Assembly: GCA_965263205.1 (NCBI GenBank)
Contig: CBDHHF010000009.1
Location: 128,430-192,429 of the forward strand
From: JBCCIM01 sp965263205
GTDB taxonomy: Bacteria > Bacteroidota > Rhodothermia > Rhodothermales > JAHQVL01
DNA length: 64,000 bases
Reading direction: 5' to 3'
A program made the position numbers and the translations under genes. Below, piece by piece: positions 55,393 to 64,000 of this stretch. Under the pieces are notes generated by a model, which searched no databases, had not been told where the DNA came from, and was given only the letters and a program-made list of their open reading frames with translations. Each line of letters begins with the position of its first letter. The first letter of the stretch is position 1.

Positions 55393-56927
55393 CGTAGCGC
55401 TCCAATCTCTTGTTCAACAGCAGCAACGAGATTACCAGACTGTACCACCTCCGCACATTTGATCAAGTCGTGCTTGAAGTAGTAATCTTTTTCGCCATGC
55501 GGGACAATCTTGCGGATGTAATCATGCGCAACTGCAATGCCTTTGCCGGGCACAAGTGGTTTCCGGAAGTCGAGCGCCTGTGCGGCGGTGAATAGCTCAA
55601 CGGCCAGAATCTGCTCGACGTTTTGCATCACTTGCAAAAGCTTGAGCGCACCGATGCTGCCCATACTAACGTGGTCTTCCTGACCCAGCGAGGTAGGAAT
55701 TGAATCAACCGAGGCTGGATGACACAATACCTTGTTTTCTGAAACGAGTGCCGCGGCTGTGTACTGGGGAATCATAAACCCGGAATTGATACCTGTCTCG
55801 TGCATCAGCAGCGCCGGCAAACCGTCGTGCCCCTCAAGTAGTAAGTACGTGCGCCGCTCCGAAATACTGCCCAGCTCAGCAAGCGCAATGGCAGCTAGAT
55901 CGAGGACAAGCGCAAGGGGTTGCCCGTGGAAATTACCACCGCTTAAAATATCGCCGTTGTGAAATACAAGCGGGTTGTCGGTTACCGCGTTGATTTCTGT
56001 TTCGACAACCGATGCTGCGTGCCGGATGTTGTCACGTGACGCCCCGTGTACCTGTGGGACACAGCGCAGGCTGTATGGATCTTGTACTTTGCCGCAGTTT
56101 CTGTGCGACTCCAGAATTTCACTATCAACGAGGAGCCGGCGGACATTCTCAGCCACTTCCAACTGCCCCTGGTGCGGGCGTAATTGGTGAATGCGTGCAT
56201 CAAAGGGTGCCACACTCCCCTGCAACGCTTCCAGACTCATCGCAGCTACTATATCTGCAAACTTCAGGTAGCTGAAGGCGCGTTGTAAGACATAAGCACC
56301 GTACGCTGTCATCAATTGCGTGCCATTGATCAGCGCCAGACCATCCTTGGCCCCCAACGTTACTGGAGCCAGGCCCTCATGCTCGAGTATGGTTTCAGCA
56401 GCGATGACATCTTTACCCGCAGCATCCCAGAAAAAGCCGTAACCAATAAGCGGAAGCGCCATGTGTGAAAGCGGGGCCAAATCGCCCGATGCGCCTACGC
56501 TTCCCTGCCGGGGAATAGCCGGGATCAGATCCCGCTCGGCGAAAAACAGCAAACGATCGAACGTCTGCGGTGAAACACCCGAATAGCCCTGCCCCAATGC
56601 ATGGATTTTCAACTGTAACATCAGCCGGCAAATGGGTTTGGGAATCAGTTCTCCAACCCCAACCGCATGCGAGAGCAACAAGTTGTGCTGCAATGCAGAA
56701 ACCTGGTCACGGTCGATGCGCACGTTTTTGAGGTAGCCAAACCCTGTGTTGATGCCGTAATGGGCGTCATTGCTATCAAGCGCATCGGTGACAACCGACC
56801 GGCTTGCTAGCACGGATTCTCCATCCTGCCTCAATGCGGTTATCCGCTCCTCAAGTGCAACTGCTAGGTGCTGCAAGGGCACATGTTGCAGGATTATATC
56901 TTGTACGACATCTGCCATCTCCCTCAC
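55389..56927 (-). CDS. hutH: Histidine ammonia-lyase
   Basis: The product has 512 residues. It deaminates L-histidine to trans-urocanate. The MIO prosthetic group forms from Ala146-Ser147-Gly148 in 'QGSVGASGDLAPLSH', and Tyr57 in 'HYGINTGFG' is the catalytic tyrosine. Other family blocks are 'NGTQLMTAYGAY', 'QDPYSLRC.PQVHGA' and 'SGGNFHGQPLAL'. Second gene of the operon; it overlaps both hutU and hutI by 4 bases. Confidence 0.97.
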   Translation of the reverse strand: MREMADVVQDIILQHVPLQHLAVALEERITALRQDGESVLASRSVVTDALDSNDAHYGINTGFGYLKNVRIDRDQVSALQHNLLLSHAVGVGELIPKPICRLMLQLKIHALGQGYSGVSPQTFDRLLFFAERDLIPAIPRQGSVGASGDLAPLSHMALPLIGYGFFWDAAGKDVIAAETILEHEGLAPVTLGAKDGLALINGTQLMTAYGAYVLQRAFSYLKFADIVAAMSLEALQGSVAPFDARIHQLRPHQGQLEVAENVRRLLVDSEILESHRNCGKVQDPYSLRCVPQVHGASRDNIRHAASVVETEINAVTDNPLVFHNGDILSGGNFHGQPLALVLDLAAIALAELGSISERRTYLLLEGHDGLPALLMHETGINSGFMIPQYTAAALVSENKVLCHPASVDSIPTSLGQEDHVSMGSIGALKLLQVMQNVEQILAVELFTAAQALDFRKPLVPGKGIAVAHDYIRKIVPHGEKDYYFKHDLIKCAEVVQSGNLVAAVEQEIGALR

Positions 56928-58588
56928 CCATTAATCATTGGAAGATCAATACCTCGTGCATTGGCGGTCTCCACGGCCTCGTCGTAGCCGGCATCTGCAT
57001 GGCGCATCACACCTGTACCCGGATCTGCGGTGAGTACCCGGGTAAGCCGCTCTCCTCCTTTGCGCGTACCGTCAGCTACAACCACCATCCCCGAGTGCAT
57101 CGAGTAGCCTATACCTACACCGCCACCATGATGCAATGACACCCAACTCGCGCCACAGGCCGTGTTCAACATCGCGTTAAGCAGCGGCCAATCCGCAATG
57201 GCATCGGAGCCGTCTTTCATGCTTTCTGTTTCCCTGTTGGGTGAGGCAACTGAGCCACAATCGAGGTGGTCGCGCCCAATGACAAGCGGTGCTTCCACCT
57301 TGCCTTTCTCCACCAGCCAGTTGAAACGGGCACCAAGTTCTGCACGTTCGCCGTATTCCAGCCAGCAAATGCGCGCCGGCAATCCCTGAAAATGCACCTG
57401 CTCCCGGGCTTTGTGGATCCACCGGGAAAGCGCTTCATTCTGAGGAAACGTCTCCAGGACCATGTTGTCGGTCACCGCAATGTCATTGGGGTTACCCGAC
57501 AAAGCAGCCCAGCGAAACGGTCCAGATCCACGGCAGAAGAGCGGCCGGATAAACGCCGGCACAAATCCTTCAATGTCAAACGCATCTGCTTTGCCGCGAT
57601 GATCAGCCACCTGGCCGCGCAGGTTGTTGCCATAATCGAAAGTCACAGCGCCTTTCTGCTGCAGCGCCAACATGGCATCTACGTGCACAACCATGGAATC
57701 GAGTACAGCATTCCGGTATCCATCTGGATCACTTTCACGCAACGTATTTGCGGTTTCGATGTCCATGTTTGCCGGTAGATAGCCAACCATCAGGTCATGC
57801 GCAGATGTTTGATCGGTCAGCACATCCGGCACAATGTCACGCTGCACAAGCACAGGGAGTACCTCTGCAATATTGCCAACCAGCCCTACTGAAAGCGCCT
57901 CACCTCTTACCCGTGCATCGAGCACACGCGCCAGCGCTTCATCCAGATCATCAAGCATCACATCGCAATAGCCAGATTCCACGCGACGCTGAACGCGGGA
58001 AGCATCCACATCTACACCAAGGAACGCAGCGCCATTCATCGTGGCTGCAAGCGGCTGCGCGCCACCCATACCGCCAAGTCCGCCCGTCACAACCAGTTTG
58101 CCTTTGAGTGAGCCACCAAAGTGTTGGCGTGCGCACTCCGCGAAGGTTTCGTACGTGCCTTGCAAGATGCCCTGTGTACCGATGTAGATCCAGGAGCCGG
58201 CCGTCATCTGGCCGTACATCGTAAGGCCTAAAGCTTCGAGCCGGCGGAATTCGTCCCAGGTCCCCCACTTGGGCACCAGGTTCGCGTTGGCAATCAACAC
58301 CCGCGGCGCTTCGTCGTGCGTACGAAATACACCTACCGGTTTGCCGCTCTGCACCAGCATCGTTTCATCGCTGCGCAGGCGCTGGAGCGTTTTTATGATG
58401 GCCGCATAACTTTCCCAGTTGCGGGCAGCTTTTCCGCTACCGCCATACACAATGAGCGATTCCGGATGCTCTGCCACTTCCGGGTCGAGGTTGTTCATCA
58501 GCATGCGCATCGCGGCTTCCTGATGCCAGCCCTGGCAATGCAGGGTGGTGCCGCGGGGTGCACGGATGGTTCTGGTTGTTGTGTTCAT
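56924..58588 (-). CDS. hutU: Urocanate hydratase
   Basis: The 554 residues match the family. The enzyme adds water to urocanate, giving imidazolone propionate, with NAD+ as an electrophile. The NAD site is 'GGLGGMGGAQPLA' and the active-site Cys region is 'NTACGASWVSLHHGGGVGIGYS'. 'GSGPFRWAALSGNP' is also conserved. It is the first gene of hutU-hutH-hutI-hutG, so the operon promoter lies in 58589-58738. Confidence 0.97.
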   Translation of the reverse strand: MNTTTRTIRAPRGTTLHCQGWHQEAAMRMLMNNLDPEVAEHPESLIVYGGSGKAARNWESYAAIIKTLQRLRSDETMLVQSGKPVGVFRTHDEAPRVLIANANLVPKWGTWDEFRRLEALGLTMYGQMTAGSWIYIGTQGILQGTYETFAECARQHFGGSLKGKLVVTGGLGGMGGAQPLAATMNGAAFLGVDVDASRVQRRVESGYCDVMLDDLDEALARVLDARVRGEALSVGLVGNIAEVLPVLVQRDIVPDVLTDQTSAHDLMVGYLPANMDIETANTLRESDPDGYRNAVLDSMVVHVDAMLALQQKGAVTFDYGNNLRGQVADHRGKADAFDIEGFVPAFIRPLFCRGSGPFRWAALSGNPNDIAVTDNMVLETFPQNEALSRWIHKAREQVHFQGLPARICWLEYGERAELGARFNWLVEKGKVEAPLVIGRDHLDCGSVASPNRETESMKDGSDAIADWPLLNAMLNTACGASWVSLHHGGGVGIGYSMHSGMVVVADGTRKGGERLTRVLTADPGTGVMRHADAGYDEAVETANARGIDLPMING

Positions 58589-58738
58589 CTGAAGTGCAAT
58601 TTGTCTTTAAGCCAGGGGAGTTCTTAAATAAAAGAAATGCAGATAGCGGCCGTAAAGACGGATCAAAAAGAAATCAGGTCGATATCCTTTCGGATCAATG
58701 TAATTTTCCTACTAACACTTTCGATTCCAAAAATCAGC
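58589..58738. promoter_or_regulatory. Shared hut/Lrp promoter region
   Basis: These 150 bases separate the divergent hutU and Lrp starts. They contain AT-rich blocks and two related half-sites beginning GGATCAA (at about 58660 and 58692), plus GATATCCTTTCGGATC. Lrp-type regulators commonly bind such regions between themselves and their target. No fixed -35/-10 pair is assignable. Confidence 0.4.
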
Positions 58739-59176
58739 ATGGATGAATTGAACGGCCGCATAGTGGCCCTCTTACAAAAACAAGGCCGGGCGAGTTATGC
58801 AGAGATAGGCAGATCGGTGGGACTGTCAGCGCCGGCGGTAAAAGAGCGCGTACAAAAGATGGAAGATGCCGGCGTCATCACGGGCTACCGGGCAACGGTG
58901 GATCCTGAAAAGATGGGGTATACCGCGCGCTCCATTGTCCACCTGCAGGTAGACCGCAACCAGTTTGAAATGGCCATCAAAAAGCTGGATGCCATGCCGG
59001 AAGTGTTAGAGTGTTACCGCACAACCGGGACCAGTTCGTTAATCATGCTCACGGCGTTCACGTCCATGGCACACATGGAGCAGTTCCTGAACAAGCTGCT
59101 GGAAATTGGGGAGCCTGTGTCGTCCGTTGTGTTATCACACCCGATTACAGGCAAGATTTTTCAGCCCATTGTTTAA
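58739..59176 (+). CDS. Lrp/AsnC-family regulator, probable hut regulator
   Basis: The chosen ATG at 58739 gives 145 residues starting 'MDELNGRIVALLQKQGRASYAEIG'. A longer frame begins at 58637 but would add an unrelated leader. Helix-turn-helix at about 15-55 ('YAEIGRSVGLSAPAVKERVQKMEDAG'), then a RAM ligand-binding domain ('RSIVHLQVD', 'VLECYRTTGTSSLIM', 'SSVVLSHPITG'). It is divergent from hutU, so it most likely controls the hut operon, perhaps sensing histidine or urocanate. HutC and HutP are the usual hut regulators in other groups. Confidence 0.9.
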   Translation: MDELNGRIVALLQKQGRASYAEIGRSVGLSAPAVKERVQKMEDAGVITGYRATVDPEKMGYTARSIVHLQVDRNQFEMAIKKLDAMPEVLECYRTTGTSSLIMLTAFTSMAHMEQFLNKLLEIGEPVSSVVLSHPITGKIFQPIV

Positions 59177-59539
59177 TTGGACAGCGCAAGGGCTTCACCG
59201 GCCGGCTGGACAGCATCAGCCCGTTTCAACTGGAAGAAGCCTTCGTTTAGGCAGTGGGCATAGATGTGCGTTTCTGGTAATGAAAGTTGTAGCCACAATA
59301 TGGTAACTTCGGACGAATTGAGTATTTAGGTAGTCCCCTGAAGTCGTACTCGATAGGCATCCCATCGCCACGTTGCATGCCATTCCGGATCTTCGTCAAA
59401 TTACGGAATAGAACTGGTAGTAGGTCTCCGTCGCCACGACATTCATTGGAATCTGCTGTCCTTTTACGCCATCCATGTTGAATACCATACCCGATGGATT
59501 AACAACCTGTGTTGTATCAGGTAAGCAATCCCGGGAAAT

Positions 59540-59980
59540 CATTATGTATGAATGGATTGGCGGATAATATCTGCAGCGAGCCGTCCATGTTGTAGCTTAG
59601 CAAACCGCCCCCCATGAGGCCGGCATAAACGAAAGGAAGTGCGAGCCATCGGAAACACCTTCCCCAATGAAAGCCCATACCATGGCCTGGATAAGGTGTG
59701 TCGTTTAATCAGATACCTTGTCAGGTTTGTCAGTACCGCAAATGCGCATGCTGCTTTTTCCATGCCGACTGCAGTATAGCTGTGGAAAAGGGCTTCAGTT
59801 TTCATGGATGCCAGCCAGTACACAAATGATCCATTATCTGCCACCATCGGCATCCCTCGCATGCGGCAGCGTCCATGTCTATCCAGACGTTCGACCATCC
59901 GTTGTAATTCTCACGATACTGTCTTGCTTCAGCTCCCGCAGATCCAAAGCTACTTCATTCTGACTTTAATAGCCGCATGT
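59540..59980 (-). pseudogene. Decayed small gene with RNA-binding-like and Gly-rich pieces
   Basis: No intact frame spans this stretch. Reading across shifts on the minus strand gives 'VALDLRELKQDSIVRITTDG', then 'GMPMVADNGSFVYWLASMKTE', 'LFHSYTAVGMEKAA', and in another frame 'AMVWAFIGEGVSDGSHFLS'. This order recalls small proteins with an LSm-like barrel and a Gly-rich hydrophobic segment. It is a tentative reading. The rest of 59177-60048 gives plausible peptides in shifting frames but no supportable gene. Confidence 0.3.
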
Positions 59981-60048
59981 TTACCCCTCCACCATGCTTC
60001 ACTCTTGCATATCATCAACTTTTAAAGCACATCTACAATACTAGCCCA

Positions 60049-60404
60049 TCAGCAATACGCATATTTAATAACCGTACCAGGACTCTCCTGATCGAGCACA
60101 TAGAGATATTCGCTCAGCAGCATCGACAACGGCGCGAACTGCTGGCGCTGATAAAATTCGCTGCAGTTGGTGTATCGGGGGTTGCAGCATTCGGGTGTAC
60201 ACGTAAACTGTTTCACCACAACAAACGCAGAATCTTCAAATACCCGCTCAGATACCGCTTGCGGCTGTGGGGCTACTAGCGAATCGCCCATCAGTAACTG
60301 CCCATAAAAAGGCTCCGGATATCCCTCTCCCAAGCGAAGTTTTCGCGGCCGCAGCCTGAGAGAATTAAACATACAACAAACAAATACCAGCGGCAGGACC
60401 GCAT
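60049..60404 (-). pseudogene. Small Cys-rich lipoprotein, frame broken by a one-base loss
   Basis: An ATG at 60404 gives MRSCRWYLFVVCLILSGC, a clean lipoprotein signal with lipidated Cys18. The frame then shifts. Adding one base to the T4 run at 60340-60343 joins it to a frame reading 'LRLGEGYPEPFYGQLLMGDS', 'FEDSAFVVVKQFTCTPECC', 'PLSMLLSEYLYVLDQE' and a stop. Repaired length is about 118 residues. The four clustered Cys ('CTPECCNPRYTNC') suggest disulfides or metal. Family unknown. Confidence 0.55.
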
Positions 60405-60544
60405 TCGATCGGGTGATAATATTGCATAGCTGTAAGGCAATAGGGAAAAACTAAAGATGGGGCAAAATTTACGCGACAGAGGCGTTTATTTGCAATATAT
60501 CGACGTGTTGAGGAGCGAATAAAAATGTATACGTACGGGATATG

Positions 60545-60600
60545 TTAAAGGTTTAAGGTTGGAAGTTAAAGGTTGTTGTTGAACAGACCTTTTGATATAA
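60545..60600 (+). repeat. 7-base repeat tract after the LytTR gene, no hairpin
   Basis: TTAAAGG-, TTTAAGG-, TTGGAAG- and TTAAAGG-type units in 7-base steps run to GTTGTTGTTGAACAG. It is the reverse-orientation relative of the AAC tract seen elsewhere, but without the hairpin. It starts just past the stop codon of the LytTR response regulator. Confidence 0.45.
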
Positions 60601-60601
60601 C

Positions 60602-61343
60602 TTAGGTTTGATTGAAGTACGTTGCCAGGGCTTTTGACACCGATGCCTTGTAACTCCGGCCGATGGGGAATTGCTTGCTGCCGACGGTTATTTCGATGGC
60701 GGAGTATGCCTTGACGTGGGCCAGGTTAACGACATAGGAGCGGTGGATGCGTACAAAACCGTGGGCTTCCAACAGCGATTCCATTTCGCCGATCTGGCCA
60801 CGGGTTACAATTTTTTCTTCCGCGGTCACAATTTGGCTGTAGTCTTTCAAACTCTCCACGTACAGCATCTCATCGTAAAAGACCCGCACCATTTGTTTGT
60901 TGACGTTGAAAAAGCGGAATGGGCGTCCTTGAGGGGCTGGCCGGCGTTTCCGTTGCAAATTGCGCCGGCTTCGCTTTTCGGTCCAGCTTATTCACAGCTT
61001 TAAGAAAACGCGAGAACGCGATGGGCTTCATCAGGTAATCCACCACCCCCTCTTCAAACCCATCCAGTGCGTATTCGTGATAGGCTGTTGTCAAAATGGT
61101 TTGCGGCCGCTGCTGCAGGCTCCGTAGGAAATCTAATCCTTTTAGCTTGGGGAGATGGATGTCGAGAAAAATGACATCGACAGGCTCCTTGTGTAGATGC
61201 TCCAACGCAAAAACAGCGTCGGTGCAATGCCCCCGCAGGTCGAGAAACGCCACCTGATCGATGTAGTCGCGCAAGACCTCAGCCGCAATGGGCTCGTCTT
61301 CGATAATCAGACATTTGAGCGAATCAGGATCCATGGACTTCAT
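60602..61343 (-). CDS. LytTR-type response regulator, receiver and DNA-binding parts in two frames
   Basis: A receiver domain from 61343 (or Met at 61334) reads 'LIIEDEPIAAEVLRDYIDQ', with the phospho-acceptor Asp in 'VDVIFLDIHLPKLKG' and 'LTTAYHEYALDGF' and 'DYLMKPIAFSRFL'. It runs out of frame near 60930. The LytTR DNA-binding domain continues in another frame ('FRFFNVNKQMVRVFYDEMLYVESLKDY', 'FVRIHRSYVVNLAHV', 'FPIGRSYKASV'). Removing one base from GGG (60922-60924) or nearby restores a single 246-residue protein, the normal length of the family. Its start overlaps the kinase gene by 20 bases (11 bases from Met 61334). It is probably one intact gene with a sequencing error. Confidence 0.85.
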
Positions 61344-62379
61344 CTAAATGGATGCGCAGGTGCACGTTGTAGACGTCGCCTTCGGGCGCAGCGCTTAACG
61401 TGTACTTGTCGCCATAAAGCAAGTTCAGCTGTCGTTTTACGTTCTGGAGTCCAATGCCGGCGGCATGTGCCGGCTCATCTTCCCCACGTGCATTGATTAC
61501 ATAAAAGTCGAGCACACCGCCGGCAATGCGAAGCTCGATCGTGATAAACGCTTCTTTCCGCGTCTCGCTTACCCCATGTTTAAACGCGTTTTCTACAAAA
61601 GGCAACAGCAAGAGCGGCGGGATCCTCGCCTGGGGATCTTCGAGCTCTTCGTTAAACACAACGAGCAAGCGTTCATCATAGCGTAGTTTTTCCAGATCCA
61701 GGTAATCCCGAATAACGGTGACTTCGTTAGCAACAGGAATCAGCGGACTGCTACACTCCTGCAGAATATACCGTACGATGTTCGACAATTTGAGGATGTA
61801 GTCGGCCGTATGCTCGTCGTCTTTTCGCGCCAGACCGTAAAGGTTATTAAGCGTGTTAAACAGAAAGTGTGGGTTGGTCTGGGCTTTCAGAAAGTTCAGC
61901 TCTGCTGCCCGCTTTTCTTCTTTAAGCGCAGCTTCTTTTTTGCGGAATGCCATGCTACCAAGCAGCAATTTTGCAGAGGCAGCAAGTCCGAGTGCCGGCA
62001 GCACATCGGTCGTTGTGTATAGTAGTCGTTTTAAACTATACACATTGAAATCCGGTGTTTCGTTGTACAGTACTTCGCTTATGGGAGCTATCATCGACCG
62101 GTACCCGACAACACAACAGGCCAAAATGAGGACAAAGAAAAGAGAAGTTTTAACGTAAGCCCCTTTGCTAAAGTAGCGCGGGATGAGGAAGTAAAATAGC
62201 GTATAAAACGGAATGGCCTTCCAGGGCAGCACGACCAGTTCGCTAAAAAAGAACCGCGCAATACGCTGGCCAAGCGGGTACACCAAATCAGAGGGTGGCG
62301 GGAAAAGTAGATCTCTGATCACATACAGCGTCACAAAGAGCAGCCAGAAAATGATATGTCGCAATACGCGTGTTTGCAT
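61324..62379 (-). CDS. LytS/YpdA-type sensor histidine kinase
   Basis: The product has 351 residues. Four membrane segments (about 8-26, 45-67, 78-99 and 118-140) are followed by the His_kinase domain with phospho-His in 'LKAQTNPHFLFNTLNNLYGL', and an ATP-binding domain ('LLLLPFVENAFKHGV', 'GIGLQNVKRQLNLLYGD'). It signals through the LytTR regulator in the next, overlapping gene. The ligand is unknown. The two form the standard operon order kinase-regulator. Confidence 0.95.
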   Translation of the reverse strand: MQTRVLRHIIFWLLFVTLYVIRDLLFPPPSDLVYPLGQRIARFFFSELVVLPWKAIPFYTLFYFLIPRYFSKGAYVKTSLFFVLILACCVVGYRSMIAPISEVLYNETPDFNVYSLKRLLYTTTDVLPALGLAASAKLLLGSMAFRKKEAALKEEKRAAELNFLKAQTNPHFLFNTLNNLYGLARKDDEHTADYILKLSNIVRYILQECSSPLIPVANEVTVIRDYLDLEKLRYDERLLVVFNEELEDPQARIPPLLLLPFVENAFKHGVSETRKEAFITIELRIAGGVLDFYVINARGEDEPAHAAGIGLQNVKRQLNLLYGDKYTLSAAPEGDVYNVHLRIHLDEVHGS

Positions 62380-62583
62380 CGCTCAAAGATCTAAAAAAAG
62401 CCGGACTATTCTCCGGAAAAGATCTGTTCGACAGGTTATTGCCGCTGAATAACCCATTCCGCCCCACAAGTGGCCAACATCTACACAATCATGCTCTATA
62501 TCAGGACGTATCGTGTGTACTTCTCATTTGCCTGAGCCCGTCCCTAGCAGTGCCTATGTTTGCCAAAAATCACGAGGCAAACC

Positions 62584-64000
62584 ATGTCCACGATTCCCGA
62601 TACACGCGTCAACATGCATGACATCCGTTCTTATCAAGCATCGGCTATCACCTGCAAGAATATATCTCGCGTTACGTTCTTGAGCCTGTTATGCCTGGTT
62701 GTTGTGCTGTCACATACAACAGTCCATGCCCAGGTCTTTGTCAATGCATCCGACACTATACCCAACACGCCAACCGATAGCCGCAGTGTCAATTTTATCG
62801 ATTTGAACAAGGACGGCTGGGATGACTTGTACATTTCCAATGGCCTGCAAAGGCGGCCAGAAAGACCTGCTCTATTTGAACGATGGCACTGGCACGCTCG
62901 TACAGATAACCGACATGGCCATCGTACAGGCCTCCTCCCCATCTGATGGTGCCAGCTTTGCAGACTACAACAACGACGGCAACCTCGATGGCATCGTTTC
63001 GAGTTGGTATGGCGCTGCAGATTTACTCTACCTCAACGACGGCGCGGGTTCGCTAAACTACAAAGGCAATGCCGGCATCGTCAGCGGCTCGTTTGCTGAA
63101 ACAGCAGCCTTTGGCGATTATGACAACGACGGGTGGCTCGACCTCTACGTCACCAACAGCGGTACGCAGGCCAACAACTACCTGTACTGCAATCTGAAAA
63201 ACGATACCTTTGTTCGCATCAACAGCCATCCACTGGTCAACGACAATGAACCCAGCCGTGGTGCAATCTGGGGCGATTTCAACAACGACGGCATCACTGA
63301 TATCTTTGTTGCCAACGAAGGTGCAAACGCCAACGATCTCTTCTGGGGCACGGGCGGCGGTGGTTTCGAAAAGCTCACGGAAGGCCTGATTGTAACCGAC
63401 AGCCGAGGCAGTATGACTGCTTCCTGGGGCGACATTGATAACGACGGTGACCTCGACCTGTTTGTCGGCAACTCGAACTTTTTCCGCCCACTACCCGACC
63501 AACTATTCAGGAATATGGGAGATGGCACTTTTGAAGCCATTAGCAACGATCCCATTACCAGCGCAAGCACCTGTTCTTTTGGTTCGGCGTTTGCCGATTA
63601 CGACAATGATGGTGACTTAGACCTTGCTGTTAGCAACGGCTTTTGCAATAACAACCTCTCCAATGCCCTTTTTCAAAATCAGGGAGATGGTAGCTTCATC
63701 GATGTATCTAGCGAGTTCGAAGGGAACGAAGCTGTGTGTTCATTTGGTGTAGCCTGGGGCGACATCAACAATGATGGCGCCCAGGATTTGGCCTTTGCCA
63801 ATTGCAAAAACAGCGCAACCAGTGACGAGCTGCCGAATACGCTTTTTATCAATGAAGGAAATGCAAGCGCTTGGCTCAAACTCAATTTGACCGGCATGGC
63901 ATCAAACCTCGATGCCATCGGTGCGCGTATTCGAGCGCGTGCCGTGATTAATGGCGTTCCTACCTGGCAGCTCCGAGATATCCAGGCCCAAACCGGCTAC
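62584..64000 (+). CDS. Secreted FG-GAP/VCBS-repeat protein, frame shift near the start, C-terminus outside window
   Basis: The ATG at 62584 (or 62614) gives a signal peptide ending VHA|QV. 'SVNFIDLNKDGWDDLYISNG' begins the repeats, but this frame closes at 62946. The true continuation, in another frame from about 62850, runs open to the window edge: 'GGQKDLLYLNDGTGTL', 'ASFADYNNDGNLDGIVSSW', 'AAFGDYDNDGWLDLYVTNSG', 'AIWGDFNNDGITDIFVANEG'. One base removed at CC or AAA (62844-62851) joins them. Each D-x-(N/D)-x-DG-x-x-D block is a calcium loop of a propeller blade. Such proteins are surface-exposed and of unknown substrate. A terminal module presumably follows beyond 64000. Confidence 0.85.

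Noticed and set aside
54502..55482. Long open frame on the plus strand
   Set aside because: It lies opposite hutI with Cys/Ser/Arg-rich composition and no motifs; it is a shadow of hutI codon bias.
59177..59540. C-terminal part of a secreted protein on the minus strand
   Set aside because: Three frames each give plausible peptides (for example 'FDEDPEWHATWRWDAYRVRL'), so no single reading can be supported.

Overview
The window reads as one chromosomal segment of a free-living, Gram-negative heterotroph of the Bacteroidota/Rhodothermota/Balneolota group. This is inferred from content, not from a marker gene. Four proteins end in a Por/type IX secretion sorting domain, with 'YPNP(F/L)NP' or 'LYPNPA' at the start and a terminal 'KTMLLVK/RKMTLIK'-type tail. 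There are also many lipoproteins, a TonB-dependent receptor with a carboxypeptidase-regulatory-like N-terminus, LytTR/LytS signalling and no operon-scale phage or plasmid genes. Base composition is moderate, and the hexamer GCCGGC is strikingly frequent throughout. No rRNA, tRNA or CRISPR array was found.

Layout. 0-12 kb: a truncated LamG protein, a 1278-residue DUF4397 repeat protein, a CAP-domain lipoprotein, a thiolase, a YyaL-type thioredoxin/glucosidase-like protein and an M14 carboxypeptidase. 12-20 kb: a secreted glycoside-hydrolase-like protein with dockerin, cohesin-like and sorting domains; a YefM-YoeB toxin-antitoxin pair lying between two copies of a palindromic repeat; a TonB receptor; a MITE-like element; and a sorting-domain protein broken by three one-base shifts. 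20-31 kb: a TlpA-type lipoprotein, an SRPBCC-tautomerase-SRPBCC cluster, an ECF sigma factor, a hybrid histidine kinase, a Tat sugar-isomerase-like protein, a TonB_C lipoprotein and a glycerate kinase. 31-39 kb: an M6-type metalloprotease, then a three-gene operon (beta-propeller protein, unknown secreted protein, multicopper oxidase), a membrane protein and a second Tat sugar-isomerase-like protein. 39-46 kb: rearranged gene debris, an FMN/Fe-S glutamate-synthase-like protein, a pentapeptide-repeat membrane protein, a site-2 protease and small unknowns.

46-64 kb: a nuclease, a GH32 fructan hydrolase, a sulfatase with its likely formylglycine-generating partner, a Kelch/sorting protein, and a complete histidine-utilisation operon (hutU-hutH-hutI-hutG, stop/start overlaps of 1-4 bases) with a divergent Lrp/AsnC regulator. 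After this come decayed sequence, a LytTR response regulator with its LytS-type kinase, and a truncated FG-GAP/VCBS protein. Together these genes suggest polymer and peptide scavenging (fructan, sulfated glycans, proteins, histidine) at the cell surface.

Two cross-cutting signals stand out. First, a recurring intergenic unit combines a tract of 7-base AAC repeats with a hairpin, and several copies start right after a stop codon. Second, at least seven reading frames are broken by single-base gains or losses, mostly at short homopolymers and concentrated at 18.6-19.7 kb and 60-63 kb. They may be sequencing errors or real decay.
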